Origin: Acinetobacter lwoffii
GTDB lineage: Bacteria > Pseudomonadota > Gammaproteobacteria > Pseudomonadales > Moraxellaceae
DNA length: 64,000 nt
Assembly: GCF_022967985.1 (NCBI RefSeq)
Contig: NZ_JALJVC010000001.1
Coordinates: forward strand, 235,109 to 299,108
Reading direction: 5' to 3'
Numbering within the stretch: the first letter of the stretch is position 1; each line of letters opens with the position of its first letter. Under the pieces are notes generated by a model. The model was given only the letters and a program-made list of their open reading frames with translations. It did not search any database and was not told the DNA's origin. This document shows positions 29,092 through 39,100 of this stretch, piece after piece. The position numbers and the translations under genes are program-made.

Positions 29092-29177
29092 TGGTGCCCG
29101 AGGCCAGACTCGAACTGGCACGCTTTGTGGGCGGGGGATTTTAAATCCCCTGTGTCTACCGATTTCACCACTCGGGC
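29092..29177 (-). tRNA. tRNA-Leu (TAA)
   Basis: 86-nt class II tRNA with encoded CCA. The acceptor stem is GCCCGAG/CTCGGGC, the anticodon stem-loop GGGGA-TTTAAAA-TCCCC has anticodon TAA, and a short variable arm and T-loop GTTCGAGTC follow. Confidence 0.95.
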
Positions 29178-29186
29178 ATGTGCGCA

Positions 29187-29215
29187 ATAATAGAGGACGA
29201 AATAAAGCTTGGCAA
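29187..29215 (-). promoter_or_regulatory. tRNA-Leu promoter
   Basis: On the complement TTGCCA, a 17-bp spacer, TATTAT. The tRNA starts 10 bp after the -10 box. The two tRNA-Ser promoters also use TTGCCA and 17 bp. Confidence 0.82.
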
Positions 29216-29347
29216 GCAAATTTCTAAATGATTGCTTTCTTTTCAAGCAATTCCGTAGCTTCTATTCTAAAAACCAGCAAATCAACGTTTTTTAAAAGTC
29301 AATATTTGCAGATCTTTAAGACGACCAATGAAAAATGATAGAGGGAA

Positions 29348-30079
29348 CTATGAATTCTCATCCAGATAGCTGTCGACATCTAGATGCTTGATCGTTTTAC
29401 AATATTGATGCTCATATTTCAGTAGCCGCGTATATAACCCGGCAAAGTGATTTAATTGCTGTTTTAGTTCGGCATGCCGAGGATCATGGCTTGAATAAAA
29501 ACGTAATTTTAGTCGGATCAGACAGGTCTGTTTATAAGCCCAAAAACAGATTTTACGTAATTGTTGTAGCTGATAGTGCTCAGTATTTTTGCTATTTTCC
29601 TTGAATAAATTTTCCCGATAAAAGCGCACAAAGCCAAAGCTCACGCCAAAGAAGAATAAGCTCCACATCAGCAAACTACTTTGCATAAAGACCAGATTTA
29701 AGGCTTGCAATAGAATCACAATAGCCATCTTGATCGGAGTATGCCGTAATAACTGATACAGTGAATAAGAAGAATGCTGAATCTGGTGCAGAATCAAGGT
29801 GAGACTCAACATCAGGAACAACAAAATGGCCAAAATGGCATAACTTTGCGCCTGAAATTCGCTGATTTGCACAAAAGATTGCTGTACCAGATCTCCTAAC
29901 ATCAAACTGATGGGAACAAAAATCATGGCGGCCAAGACCCAAGGAATTAAGAGCTTGGCTTTATCCCAGATTCCACGGATTTTAATCTGACTGTAAAACA
30001 GGTAATTTCCTTTAAATGCAGTCGGATATTGGCGCTTAAGTTGCTGCAGCAACAAAGTCACTTGCGTAGTGGGCATCAT
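29348..30079 (-). CDS. Membrane protein of unknown family, paralogue of the 28314-29000 protein
   Basis: A 243-aa protein with four predicted helices: LIPWVLAAMIFVPISLMLG, YAILAILLFLMLSLTLIL, MAIVILLQALNLVFMQSSL and LLMWSLFFFGVSFGFVRFY. A soluble tail contains QLQQLRKICFWAYKQTC. N-terminal TLLLQQLKRQYPTAF parallels LATLQLRHPDAFF of the neighbour. The function is unknown. It could be part of a small duplicated family of inner-membrane proteins; no partner gene is adjacent except tRNA-Leu. Confidence 0.75.
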   Translation of the reverse strand: MMPTTQVTLLLQQLKRQYPTAFKGNYLFYSQIKIRGIWDKAKLLIPWVLAAMIFVPISLMLGDLVQQSFVQISEFQAQSYAILAILLFLMLSLTLILHQIQHSSYSLYQLLRHTPIKMAIVILLQALNLVFMQSSLLMWSLFFFGVSFGFVRFYRENLFKENSKNTEHYQLQQLRKICFWAYKQTCLIRLKLRFYSSHDPRHAELKQQLNHFAGLYTRLLKYEHQYCKTIKHLDVDSYLDENS

Positions 30080-30250
30080 CCAGAGATTAATTTAATATAT
30101 AGATGAAGCACTATAGTCGATTTTGCGCAAAATCGCAGAAGAAATGCAGTTTCAGGTCGTAGCGCTGTTTTAATCATGAAGATTTTGATTTTTTAGCCAC
30201 GAATTATGCGAAAATAGCCGATTCAAGATTTATTTTTTTAAGGACAGTTT

Positions 30251-30757
30251 ATGACTGATCAATCTCCTCAGGCGTTAAGCGACATCGAAATTTTAGACAT
30301 CCTGCAAAGTATGAAAAAGGATGAGCTAAATACTGAGGCGCAAGCAGCAATTCGTCAGGGTGGTAAAGCTGGTCGTCAGGAAGCGCATAAAGCAGCCTTA
30401 GTAGCATTGAATCAGTCATTTGAAGACAAATTTGTCGAAGCCGTATCTTTGGCTTTGGGTCTGAATGCAGCACAAATCAAAAAAATCCGTTATAAAAAAG
30501 ACCGAATCCGTATTTTAAAAGCGCGCGGTATTGATTATATGGCGATTGATGGCGCTGAAACTGCGCAAGTGCTGTCACAAATTGCCCAAGCAATTGTGCG
30601 TGAAGATGCCATTGTCACCCATGACCTGCATAATATTTTCCCATTCTGGAAAGAAGGCTGGCCAATGGTGCAATTCGATAATGCCTACAAAATTTTAGAA
30701 GATGATATCCAGATTCACTATCAAGCCGTTCTTGAGGCTTTATTAGCAAAAATCTAA
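30251..30757 (+). CDS. Conserved-looking cytosolic protein of unknown function
   Basis: A 168-aa soluble protein with no signal peptide or membrane helix. It is helical at the start (LSDIEILDILQSMKKDEL) and contains a basic patch QIKKIRYKKDRIRILKARGI followed by DYMAIDGAETAQVLSQIAQA. It then has a distinctive HDLHNIFPFWKEGWPMVQF block. I do not recognise the family, and the basic stretch could touch nucleic acid. Start ATG 30251 follows AAGGACAGTTT, a clear ribosome site. It ends at a strong bidirectional terminator. Confidence 0.8.
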   Translation: MTDQSPQALSDIEILDILQSMKKDELNTEAQAAIRQGGKAGRQEAHKAALVALNQSFEDKFVEAVSLALGLNAAQIKKIRYKKDRIRILKARGIDYMAIDGAETAQVLSQIAQAIVREDAIVTHDLHNIFPFWKEGWPMVQFDNAYKILEDDIQIHYQAVLEALLAKI

Positions 30758-30772
30758 GCTATAACTAGATCT

Positions 30773-30800
30773 AAAAAAAAGCACCCAAAGGTGCTTTTTT
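30773..30800. terminator. Bidirectional terminator
   Basis: AGCACC-CAAA-GGTGCT with eight A before and six T after. The T-run overlaps the stop codon of the convergent membrane gene. Confidence 0.9.
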
Positions 30801-31080
30801 AATCACGATATATCAGTGCAATCAGCCAGCTGATGGGCAGAATAAATAAACGCCACCACGTGATTAATGGCCAATAAAAATACTCTCCAAATCTCAAGGT
30901 CGAGTCGAAACCTTGACGGCGACGTTCATGCGGGTAGGGAATAATGAAAACTGTTAAAACCATCAGAATGATGGCTGCGAGTAAAAGCAGGGGATTCTGT
31001 TGTTTGGCAAAGAAGAAGTAAAACAAATACAGGGCTGAATAAAAAAACAGACATGCCAATAATGCAGAAATATTCATCAC
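30799..31080 (-). CDS. Small membrane protein of unknown function
   Basis: A 93-aa protein with three hydrophobic stretches: ISALLACLFFYSALYLFYFFF, LLLLAAIILMVLTVFIIPY, and WRLFILPISWLIALIYRD at the C-terminus. A positively charged loop HERRRQGFDSTLRFGEYFY lies between the second and third. No recognised domain is seen. It lies 64 bp downstream of the CNNM/CorC gene start region's opposite end and may be expressed separately. Start ATG 31080 (second codon also ATG) has GGTGAGTG upstream. Confidence 0.68.
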   Translation of the reverse strand: MMNISALLACLFFYSALYLFYFFFAKQQNPLLLLAAIILMVLTVFIIPYPHERRRQGFDSTLRFGEYFYWPLITWWRLFILPISWLIALIYRD

Positions 31081-31143
31081 TCACCTTATGGATTTTTTTA
31101 TTAGAATAATTTTTTGAATAGAGGGCTAAAAAGAAGAACCAGA

Positions 31144-32466
31144 TTAATCTGATTCTTCTTGAATAACTGAATTGGTTTCGATTAGGCGGGTCACCAGCAA
31201 CTGGTCAATTTTAAAATGATCGACATCCACCACTTCAAACTTATAAGCACCAAATATCACGGCATCTGCAGGACGTGGAATCTTGCGTAATTTATACATC
31301 ATGAAGCCAGCAATGGTTTCATAGTTCTCATCATCAGGCATTTCATCAATTTCAAGCGCATGCTTGATGTCTTCAATCGGCGTGCTGCCTTCAATCAACC
31401 AGGAATTATTGTCACGTTTAATAATTTGCTGATCTGCTTCAATAGGCGTCACCCAGTCACCCATCACGGTAATCATAATATCAGAAAGGGTAATCACGCC
31501 AACGACCAGCGCATATTCATTAATGACGACGGCAAACTTTTCCTTGGTGGAACGGAAACGGTCCAGAACTTCCGATAAGGTCAAAGTGTCAGGAATAGTC
31601 AGGACATTACGGATGGTATTTTCATTGAGTTGCAGCAGCGACTGGTTGTTCAGAATACGCACCAGAATGTCTTTGGCGTCGACATAGCCAATCACACTGT
31701 CAATGTCATTGCTACATACCAGAAACTTGGAATAGGGGTATTCCGCCAGCTTTTGCCGAATACTTTCTTCCGGTTCATTTAAGGTGAAGAACACCACATT
31801 TTCACGTGTGGTCATACTCGAAGGCACGTTACGTTCTTCCAGCTCGAATACGTTTTCAATGAAATGGTGTTCCTGTTTCTGGAGCACGCCTGCCTGTGCA
31901 CCGGCATCCATCACTGCAGAAATATCATCAAAAGTAATATTGTCATCACGAATAGTATTTACTTTAAACAGACGGAACAGCATGTTGGCAATCGCATTGA
32001 TAAACCAAGCCAAAGGTTTGCAGACTTTAATGAAAATCTGAATTGGCTCGATGACTGAGACTGCGATCTTTTCTGGCGCAATCATGGCCAGACGTTTCGG
32101 CATCAGGTCTGCAAATAAAATAAATAATGAAGTGACGACCGTAAAGGAAAGCGCAAAGCTGATATTGTCAGCCCAAGGTCCTTGGTAAAAGCGGGAAACA
32201 AAATTATAAATATAAGGACGGAAGGCACCTTCACCTAAAATACCACCAAGAATGGCAACTGCATTTAAACCAATTTGGGAGGCTGCAAAGAAGTCTGCAG
32301 AATTTTCTTGTAGATCTAAAACTTTTTGAGCGCGATGATCACCCGACTCAGCCAGAATTTTGAGTTTGACTTTACGGGCACCAGCGAGGGCGATTTCAGT
32401 TAAAGATAAAAAACCGGCCCCCGTGATGAGTATTAAGATAATCACAATATTTTGTAAGAGGCTCAC
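31144..32466 (-). CDS. CNNM/CorC-family transporter-like protein (DUF21, CBS pair, CorC_HlyC)
   Basis: A 440-aa inner-membrane protein. An N-terminal DUF21/CNNM domain (about 1-190) contains GFLSLTEIALAGARKVKLK and ADLMPKRLAM. Two CBS motifs (about 210-335) include DIDSVIGYVDAKDIL and EYALVVGVITLSDIMITVMGDW. The C-terminal CorC_HlyC domain (about 350-430) contains NYETIAGFMMYKLRKIPRP. Members export Mg2+ or Co2+, or affect polyamine and ion homeostasis; the exact substrate is unclear. The start GTG or ATG question does not arise: ATG 32466 follows CACAGGTGGATTT. Confidence 0.9.
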   Translation of the reverse strand: MSLLQNIVIILILITGAGFLSLTEIALAGARKVKLKILAESGDHRAQKVLDLQENSADFFAASQIGLNAVAILGGILGEGAFRPYIYNFVSRFYQGPWADNISFALSFTVVTSLFILFADLMPKRLAMIAPEKIAVSVIEPIQIFIKVCKPLAWFINAIANMLFRLFKVNTIRDDNITFDDISAVMDAGAQAGVLQKQEHHFIENVFELEERNVPSSMTTRENVVFFTLNEPEESIRQKLAEYPYSKFLVCSNDIDSVIGYVDAKDILVRILNNQSLLQLNENTIRNVLTIPDTLTLSEVLDRFRSTKEKFAVVINEYALVVGVITLSDIMITVMGDWVTPIEADQQIIKRDNNSWLIEGSTPIEDIKHALEIDEMPDDENYETIAGFMMYKLRKIPRPADAVIFGAYKFEVVDVDHFKIDQLLVTRLIETNSVIQEESD

Positions 32467-32513
32467 AAATCCACCTGTGGATGAATAGTATCTTGGGATA
32501 TTTTTAACACAAA

Positions 32514-32551
32514 AAAAGACTTGAGGTGTAACAATGACATCTCAAGTCTTC
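32514..32551 (-). terminator. Terminator of the LysR gene
   Basis: On the complement AAGACTTGAGATGT / ACACCTCAAGTCTT with one G-T pair and a 7-nt loop, followed by seven T residues. Confidence 0.85.
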
Positions 32552-32593
32552 GAAGTATAATCTTAAAAAATAAGAATTTAGAAGATTTTGAGT

Positions 32594-33583
32594 TTAATAA
32601 TGTGAAAATTGAGAATTATTGCTCAGGAATTCACGGTTTTCTTCTTCAATCATCTGGCGGGCGACATATAAAATCAGCTGACGTAACCAGCGATGCGCCG
32701 GATGATGATGCAATAAAGGACACCATGCCATTTTCAATTCAAATTCAGGAATATAAAACGGAGGGTCTTTGAGAATTAAATTGTGATTCTTGGCTTGCAG
32801 ACGTGCGATGCGTGAAGGCAGTGTTGCGATCAGATCTACATTGGCAGCCAATAATCCCGGCATTTGATAGTGACGGGTAAAGACGGAGATTTTACGTTTC
32901 TGGCCAATACGTTCTAAAGCCTGATCGATCCAGCCTAAACCGGCCTGTTTTTCAGGATTTACCCCGAAGCCAACACCCATACCGGTTTTAGAAACCCAGA
33001 TATGCTGTGCATCCAAATAGCTTTTTAAGTTCAGGTTGCTTGCGGCAGGATGCTTGTTATTTAAAAGACAAGAAAAGCTGTCGCGCCAGACCAGAACCTG
33101 ATGAAAACTTTGCGGAATCTCATTAAAGCGGTTAATTGCCAGATCGACCTTGCCTTGTTCCATGTCACGATACGACACGTCACTTGGCGTCAGAAAATCC
33201 AATACCACATTCGGTGCTTCTGAACGTAAGGCTTTGACCAGACGCGGAACCAGCGTTGCTTCCGCATAATCCGAAGTCATGATCCGGAACACACGATTTG
33301 AGGTATAAGGACGGAACTCGGTACGTGGTTCCAGAATCATCGACAAGTCAGCCAGTGCATCCCGAATACGTGGTTGTAATTCTAAGGCACGTTCGGTTGG
33401 GGTCATGCCTTCAGAAGAACGGATCAGGAGGGGATCATTAAATAAATTGCGTAATCGGCGTAAGATGTTACTCATGGCAGGTTGGGTAACACCCAATTGT
33501 TCTGCTGCACGTGTGACATTTTTTTCGCGAAGAAGTACATCAAGATAAATTAATAGATTGAGATCGACCCGCTCCAGATTCAT
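32594..33583 (-). CDS. LysR-family transcriptional regulator
   Basis: A 329-aa regulator. The N-terminal winged HTH is LLIYLDVLLREKNVTRAAEQ then LGVTQPAMSNILRRLRNLFN (about residues 9-50), with TPTERALELQ typical for LysR. The effector domain (about 90-300) has DYAEATLVPRLVKAL and VDLAINRF. The regulator faces away from aceA across 662 bp. A role in controlling aceA is possible but not shown by the sequence. Confidence 0.92.
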   Translation of the reverse strand: MNLERVDLNLLIYLDVLLREKNVTRAAEQLGVTQPAMSNILRRLRNLFNDPLLIRSSEGMTPTERALELQPRIRDALADLSMILEPRTEFRPYTSNRVFRIMTSDYAEATLVPRLVKALRSEAPNVVLDFLTPSDVSYRDMEQGKVDLAINRFNEIPQSFHQVLVWRDSFSCLLNNKHPAASNLNLKSYLDAQHIWVSKTGMGVGFGVNPEKQAGLGWIDQALERIGQKRKISVFTRHYQMPGLLAANVDLIATLPSRIARLQAKNHNLILKDPPFYIPEFELKMAWCPLLHHHPAHRWLRQLILYVARQMIEEENREFLSNNSQFSHY

Positions 33584-34245
33584 AAAAGAAATACCGAGAA
33601 TAAATACAAGAAATTATGATGATTATGCCATAATTGCCGAGCCTTGTGTAAAGCGCCGATGAAAAAAAGCCATGTGCTCACTGATAAAGTTTACAGAATT
33701 AACACAGGCTTAGACTCTATTATTTACAGTGTACATAAGAAAAAAGATGCACGTTAAATGGACCATCATTTAGCCTTTTTTATAGATTGGGATGAAAGCC
33801 CTCTTTTCGCTTTAAAAGAAAATCATAAAAGCTATTCTTGCATTCAAGATTTGAGTGAAAAGTAAACTAAATCAAGAATTCCTTGAGTTGAATAAATCAT
33901 CAAAGATCAGCATTTTTTAAAAATAAAAGGACATAAAACCCATATCCAGACTTAAGTCTAATGAATTATTTTTAAGCAACATGCGGAAATTTTATTCATT
34001 TTTATTTTTAAATAAATATATATAAAACAGCGATTTAATTTAATTAATTAAGATCGTACTAAGACTTTGATCTACTCATTTTTTAAATAAATACTGAAGA
34101 TTCTTGCAGACTATTGGATTAATTTTCATAAGCCCACTAATCTTTAGCTATCCCAACGGATCGTCGAAAATCTGAACAAGTCATTGAGGGTGTGATTTGA
34201 GCGGTTCGTTGCAGAAAAATCCTAATATTATTACAGGAATATATC
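33584..34245 (+). promoter_or_regulatory. Long AT-rich non-coding region upstream of aceA
   Basis: 662 bp without a convincing gene between the LysR regulator and aceA. It is strongly AT-rich, with runs such as TTTTTATTTTTAAATAAATA near 34000. The last bases, ACAGGAATATATC, form the aceA ribosome site. A candidate promoter is TTGCAG (34104-34109) with a 17-18 bp spacer to a TTTCAT-like box; it is weak. No RNA gene, riboswitch or repeat is recognisable by eye. Confidence 0.5.
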
Positions 34246-35847
34246 ATGACTACATACCAAACAGCGATTGATGCAATCCGCGAATTAAAAGCGAAATTCG
34301 GTAACACTTGGGCAGACATCAGTCCTGAAGATGCTGCGCGTATGCAACTTCAAAACCGTTTCAAAACTGGTTTAGACATTGCGAAATATACAGCGGCAAT
34401 TATGCGTCGTGATATGGCTGCTTATGATGCAGACTCTAGCAAATACACTCAATCACTAGGTTGCTGGCACGGTTTCATCGCGCAACAAAAAATGATTGCG
34501 AACAAAAAATACTTCGGTACAACTGAACGTCGCTACATCTACCTTTCTGGTTGGATGGTTGCAGCGCTTCGTTCAGAATTCGGTCCACTTCCTGACCAAT
34601 CAATGCACGAAAAAACTTCTGTTCCTGCATTGATCGAAGAAATCTACACTTTCTTACGTCAAGCTGACGCGAAAGAATTAAACGACTTGTTCCGTGCCCT
34701 TAAAAAAGCACAAGAAGCGGGCGACACTGCTAAAGCAGCTGAAATCACTTCACAAATCGACAACTTCCAAACTCACGTTGTGCCAATTATTGCGGACATC
34801 GACGCTGGTTTCGGTAACGAAGAAGCGACTTACCTTCTTGCTAAGAAAATGATCGAAGCGGGTGCTTGTGCACTACAAATCGAAAACCAGGTTTCTGACG
34901 CGAAACAATGTGGTCACCAAGCTGGTAAAGTAACAGTTCCACACGAAGACTTCATCGCGAAAATCCACGCTCTTCGCTATGCATTCCTTGAAATGGGTCT
35001 TGACGACGGTATCATCGTTGCACGTACTGACTCTGAAGGCGCTGACTTGACTCAAAAAATCCCAGTGGTTAAAGAGCCAGGCGACATCGCTTCTCAATAC
35101 ATTAGCTACTTAGACACAACTGAAATCGATATTTCAGAAGCGCAAGAAGACGAAATCCTGATCAAGCGTGATGGTAAACTTCACCGTCCTAAACGTCTTG
35201 CTTCTGGTCTATACCAGTTCCGTGAAGGCACGCAAATCGACCGCGTTGTACTTGACTGTGTAACTAGCCTACAAAACGGTGCTGACTTGCTTTGGATCGA
35301 AACTGCGACGCCTAACGTTGCTGAAATCGCTCACATGGTTAACCGTGTACGTGAAACAGTTCCAAATGCGAAACTTGTTTATAACAACTCGCCTTCATTC
35401 AACTGGACTTTAAACTTCCGTCAACAAGCGTATGACCGTTGGGTTGCTGAAGGTAAAGACGTTTCTGCTTACGACCGTGCTAAGTTAATGAGCGCTGAGT
35501 ACGATGCAACTGAACTGGCTGCTGAAGCTGACGAAAAAGTTCGTACATTCCAAGCTGACGCTGCTCGTGAAGCGGGTGTGTTCCATCACTTGATCACACT
35601 TCCGACTTACCACACAGCTGCACTTTCTACTCATGAGCTTGCTCAAGGTTACTTCGGTACTGAAGGTATGTTGGCTTATGTTGCTGGCGTACAACGTAAA
35701 GAAATCCGCGGCGGTATCGCATGTGTTAAACACCAAGCAATGGCTGGTTCTGACATCGGTGATGACCACAAAGAAATCTTCGCTGGTGACAATGCATTGA
35801 AAGCTGGTGATGATTCTAAAAACACAATGAACCAGTTCAGCGCTTAA
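34246..35847 (+). CDS. aceA: Isocitrate lyase (long form)
   Basis: Isocitrate lyase splits isocitrate into glyoxylate and succinate, opening the glyoxylate shunt for growth on acetate, fatty acids and alkanes. The 533-aa protein carries the active-site motif SDAKQCGHQAGKV (Cys within K-x-CGH), and substrate and metal contacts in IADIDAGFGNEE and NNSPSFNWTL. It is the long form also present in pseudomonads, about 100 residues longer than E. coli AceA because of an insertion near the middle. Codon use looks optimised, fitting high expression. Malate synthase is not in the window. Confidence 0.97.
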   Translation: MTTYQTAIDAIRELKAKFGNTWADISPEDAARMQLQNRFKTGLDIAKYTAAIMRRDMAAYDADSSKYTQSLGCWHGFIAQQKMIANKKYFGTTERRYIYLSGWMVAALRSEFGPLPDQSMHEKTSVPALIEEIYTFLRQADAKELNDLFRALKKAQEAGDTAKAAEITSQIDNFQTHVVPIIADIDAGFGNEEATYLLAKKMIEAGACALQIENQVSDAKQCGHQAGKVTVPHEDFIAKIHALRYAFLEMGLDDGIIVARTDSEGADLTQKIPVVKEPGDIASQYISYLDTTEIDISEAQEDEILIKRDGKLHRPKRLASGLYQFREGTQIDRVVLDCVTSLQNGADLLWIETATPNVAEIAHMVNRVRETVPNAKLVYNNSPSFNWTLNFRQQAYDRWVAEGKDVSAYDRAKLMSAEYDATELAAEADEKVRTFQADAAREAGVFHHLITLPTYHTAALSTHELAQGYFGTEGMLAYVAGVQRKEIRGGIACVKHQAMAGSDIGDDHKEIFAGDNALKAGDDSKNTMNQFSA

Positions 35848-35866
35848 TCCGCTTAATTGATTCACC

Positions 35867-35896
35867 AAAAAACCCTGCATCTGCAGGGTTTTTTGT
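35867..35896 (+). terminator. aceA terminator
   Basis: AACCCTGC-ATCT-GCAGGGTT followed by TTTTT. Confidence 0.9.
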
Positions 35897-36104
35897 TTGG
35901 AAAAATGCTATTAATAAATAGGGAAGAGCAATCTCAAGAACGTGCTCAAGAGGGATTATCCATAATTTCTCCATGATTGGTTTTTATCGCAGCTTTTATG
36001 TGTTTAATTCTTGCATTCTAGTGCTATGTCACTGAATATTTGGATATAGCATGCTTATGTTCTGCATCAATTTACCCTTATTTAATTAAAAGTGACCCGG
36101 ACTT

Positions 36105-39100
36105 ATGCTGTCTAAATTTTTTATCCACCGCCCGATCTTTGCTGGGGTACTGGCGATTGTTGTCATGGCAATCGGCCTGTTCGCAGTAATGAACCTGCCA
36201 GTGGAACGTTATCCGGACATTGCCCCGCCAAGGATAACGGTGGCAGCAACTTATAGCGGCGCTTCTGCGGAAACTGTGGAAGAAAGCGTGACTCAAGTGC
36301 TGGAACAGCAAATCAAAGGCATTGATCATCTGCTGTATTTCAGTTCCAGTAGTGATTCTTCAGGACGCAGCCGGGTCAGCATTAGTTTTGAAAATGGCAC
36401 CGACCCAGATACCGCACAGGTGCAGGTACAAAATGCGATTAATGGCGTGCTCAACCGATTACCGGAAGATGTGCAACGCCAAGGTGTTAATGTCTTTAAA
36501 TCGCTTGGCGATACTCATATGGTGATTAGCCTGTATGATGAGTCGGGGCGCAGCAACAATATTGAACTTTCCGACTATCTGATGACCCATCTGGAACAGG
36601 ACATTTCCCGGATTGAAGGCATTGGTGAGGTTGATGTTTTTGGTTCACAATACGCGATGCGAATCTGGCTGAATCCGGCAAAATTAAAACAATATAACCT
36701 GATGCCAAGTGATGTGCGTGCCGCAATAGAATCCCAGAATACCCAGGTCGCTGCAGGTGCGATTGGTGATCTTCCAGCCATAGACGAGCAATACCTGAAT
36801 GCCAAAGTTACTTCAGGTTCACGGCTAAAAACCGTGGAAGAATTCCAGAATATTATTGTCAAATCGGATCGTGCCGGCAGCTTTATTTATTTGAAAGATA
36901 TTGCGCGGGTGGAAGTGGGTGCTGAAAATTATCAATCTTATAGTACCAATAATGGTTATCCATCGGCTGGTCTGGGTATTTCACTGGCGTCAGGTGCCAA
37001 TGCCATTGCCACCTCTAATCTGATTAAAGCTGAAATTGCCCGTATTTCCCAGCAATTGCCTGAAGGCTATAAAATTGCTTACCCGCGTGATAATACGCCT
37101 TTTGTACAAGAATCAATTAAAGAGGTGGTCAAAACCCTGATCGAAGCAGTGATTTTAGTCATCATTGTGATGTTCATTTTCTTGCAGAATTGGCGTGCCA
37201 CTTTGATTCCTACCGTGACTGTTCCAGTGGTGATTTTGGGTACGATGGTGGTGCTGTATGCACTGGGTATGAGTATCAACACCTTAACCTTATTTGCGCT
37301 GGTTCTGGCGATCGGCCTGTTGGTAGATGATGCGATTGTTGTGGTGGAAAACGTGGAACGGCTGATGCATGAAAAGCAACTGTCCGCCAAAGACGCTGCC
37401 CTGGAATCCATGCAGGAAATTAGTGGGGCACTGATCGGGATTACTTTGGTCTTAACCGCAGTCTTTATTCCAATGGCTTTTTTTGGTGGATCGACTGGCG
37501 TGATCTATCGCCAGTTTTCTATCACTTTGGTTGCGGCCATGTCGCTGTCTTTAATGGTGGCATTGATTCTAACCCCAGCATTGTGCGCGCTTATCCTAAA
37601 ACCGAATCCTAAACCGGCAAAATGGGCGTCCTGGTTTAATCAGAAACTGGATCATTTAAAACATCATTATCTGAATTTGTCTAAACTCACGATTCAGCGT
37701 CAGGCGATCTGTTTGCTGCTGTTTGCCGGATTGATCGGTGTGTTTGCGCTGTTCTATCGTGCTTTGCCAACCAGTTTTTTACCAAGTGAGGATCAGGGGA
37801 TCTTAAGCTTGCAAATTAAATTGCAGGAAGGCGCCCCGATGAAAAATACCATTCAGATCGGAGAGGAAGTCCGTAAGTATTTTCTGGATCAGGAACAAGC
37901 CAATGTCAATCTGGTGATGATCCGTTATGGGCGAAATTTCTCTGGAACTGGTCAGAATCTGGCGACCGGTTTTGTGGCATTAAAACATTGGGATGAGCGT
38001 TCCGGTCAGAACAATACTGCACAAGCGATTCGTGAACGTGCCTTGAAGCATTTCCAGAGTAATCGCAATGCACAAATTAATGTGTCCATGCCAGCTTCAG
38101 TCAATGGTCTGGGACAAACCGATGGTCTGGATTTCTGGATTCGAGATATCAATGGCAATGGCCGGCAATATCTGGAACAGCAATTTGAAGCGCTGGAAGC
38201 TCGGGCGGGCAACTATACAAGCTTTGAAAATCTGGGTAAACGTTCTAATCCTGACAAAGCAGAGCTACGTGTCAATATTGATCAGAAGCAGGCCATGGCC
38301 AACGGTCTGACCCAATCGGCAATCAACAGTACTTTATCCAGTGCCTGGGGAGGCAGTTATATCAATGACTTTATTGATCGCGGCCGGATTAAACGGGTGA
38401 TTATGCAGGGTGATGCTGAATTCCGTTCTAAGCCGGAAGATCTGGCACAGTGGCATGTGCGCAATGACCAGAATCAGATGGTGCCTTTCAGCAACTTCTC
38501 GCAAGTAGGCTGGAGTGGTGGCCCTGAAGTGGTCAACCGCTTTATGGGTTATACCGCATTGCAAATGGAAGCGGATCGGGCTAAAGATAGCAGTTCCGGT
38601 CAGGCCATGCAGGATGTGGAAGCTTTGGTTGCCGAGCAGGAAGGGGTGGATGTGGTCTGGAGCGGTCTTTCTTTCGAGGAAAAACAGTCCAATAATCAGG
38701 CGATCTGGCTGTATCTGATTTCAATTGGTTTTATTTTTCTTTGTCTGGCGGCTTTATATGAAAGCTGGAGCATTCCAACCGCCGTGATGTCAGCTATTCC
38801 ACTCGGGATTGGCGGCAATATTATTTTCAGTTATCTGGCTGGTTTCCCGAATGATATCTATTTCCAGATTGCCTTGCTGACTACCATTGGTCTGTCCTGT
38901 AAGAATGCCATTCTGATTGTGGAATTTGCTTCATTAGCGCAGCAACAAGGTAAATCGGTAGTAGAAGCCGCACTAGAAGGTGCGTCTTTACGTCTACGTC
39001 CAATTTTGATGACTTCTTTGGCCTTTGGCGCAGGGATTTTACCGCTGGTCTTTGCTACAGGCGCTGGTGCGGTGAGTCGTCAGGAAATTGGTGTGAGTGT

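Noticed and set aside
29071..29094. AT-only hairpin at the tRNA-Leu 3' end as a terminator
   Set aside because: It has no G-C content in the stem apart from the ends and overlaps the CCA; the CCAGC/GCTGG hairpin beyond it is a better terminator.
33758..33865. 35-codon frame starting ATG GAC CAT in the aceA upstream region
   Set aside because: No ribosome site, very AT-rich, and no recognisable domain; expected by chance in such a stretch.
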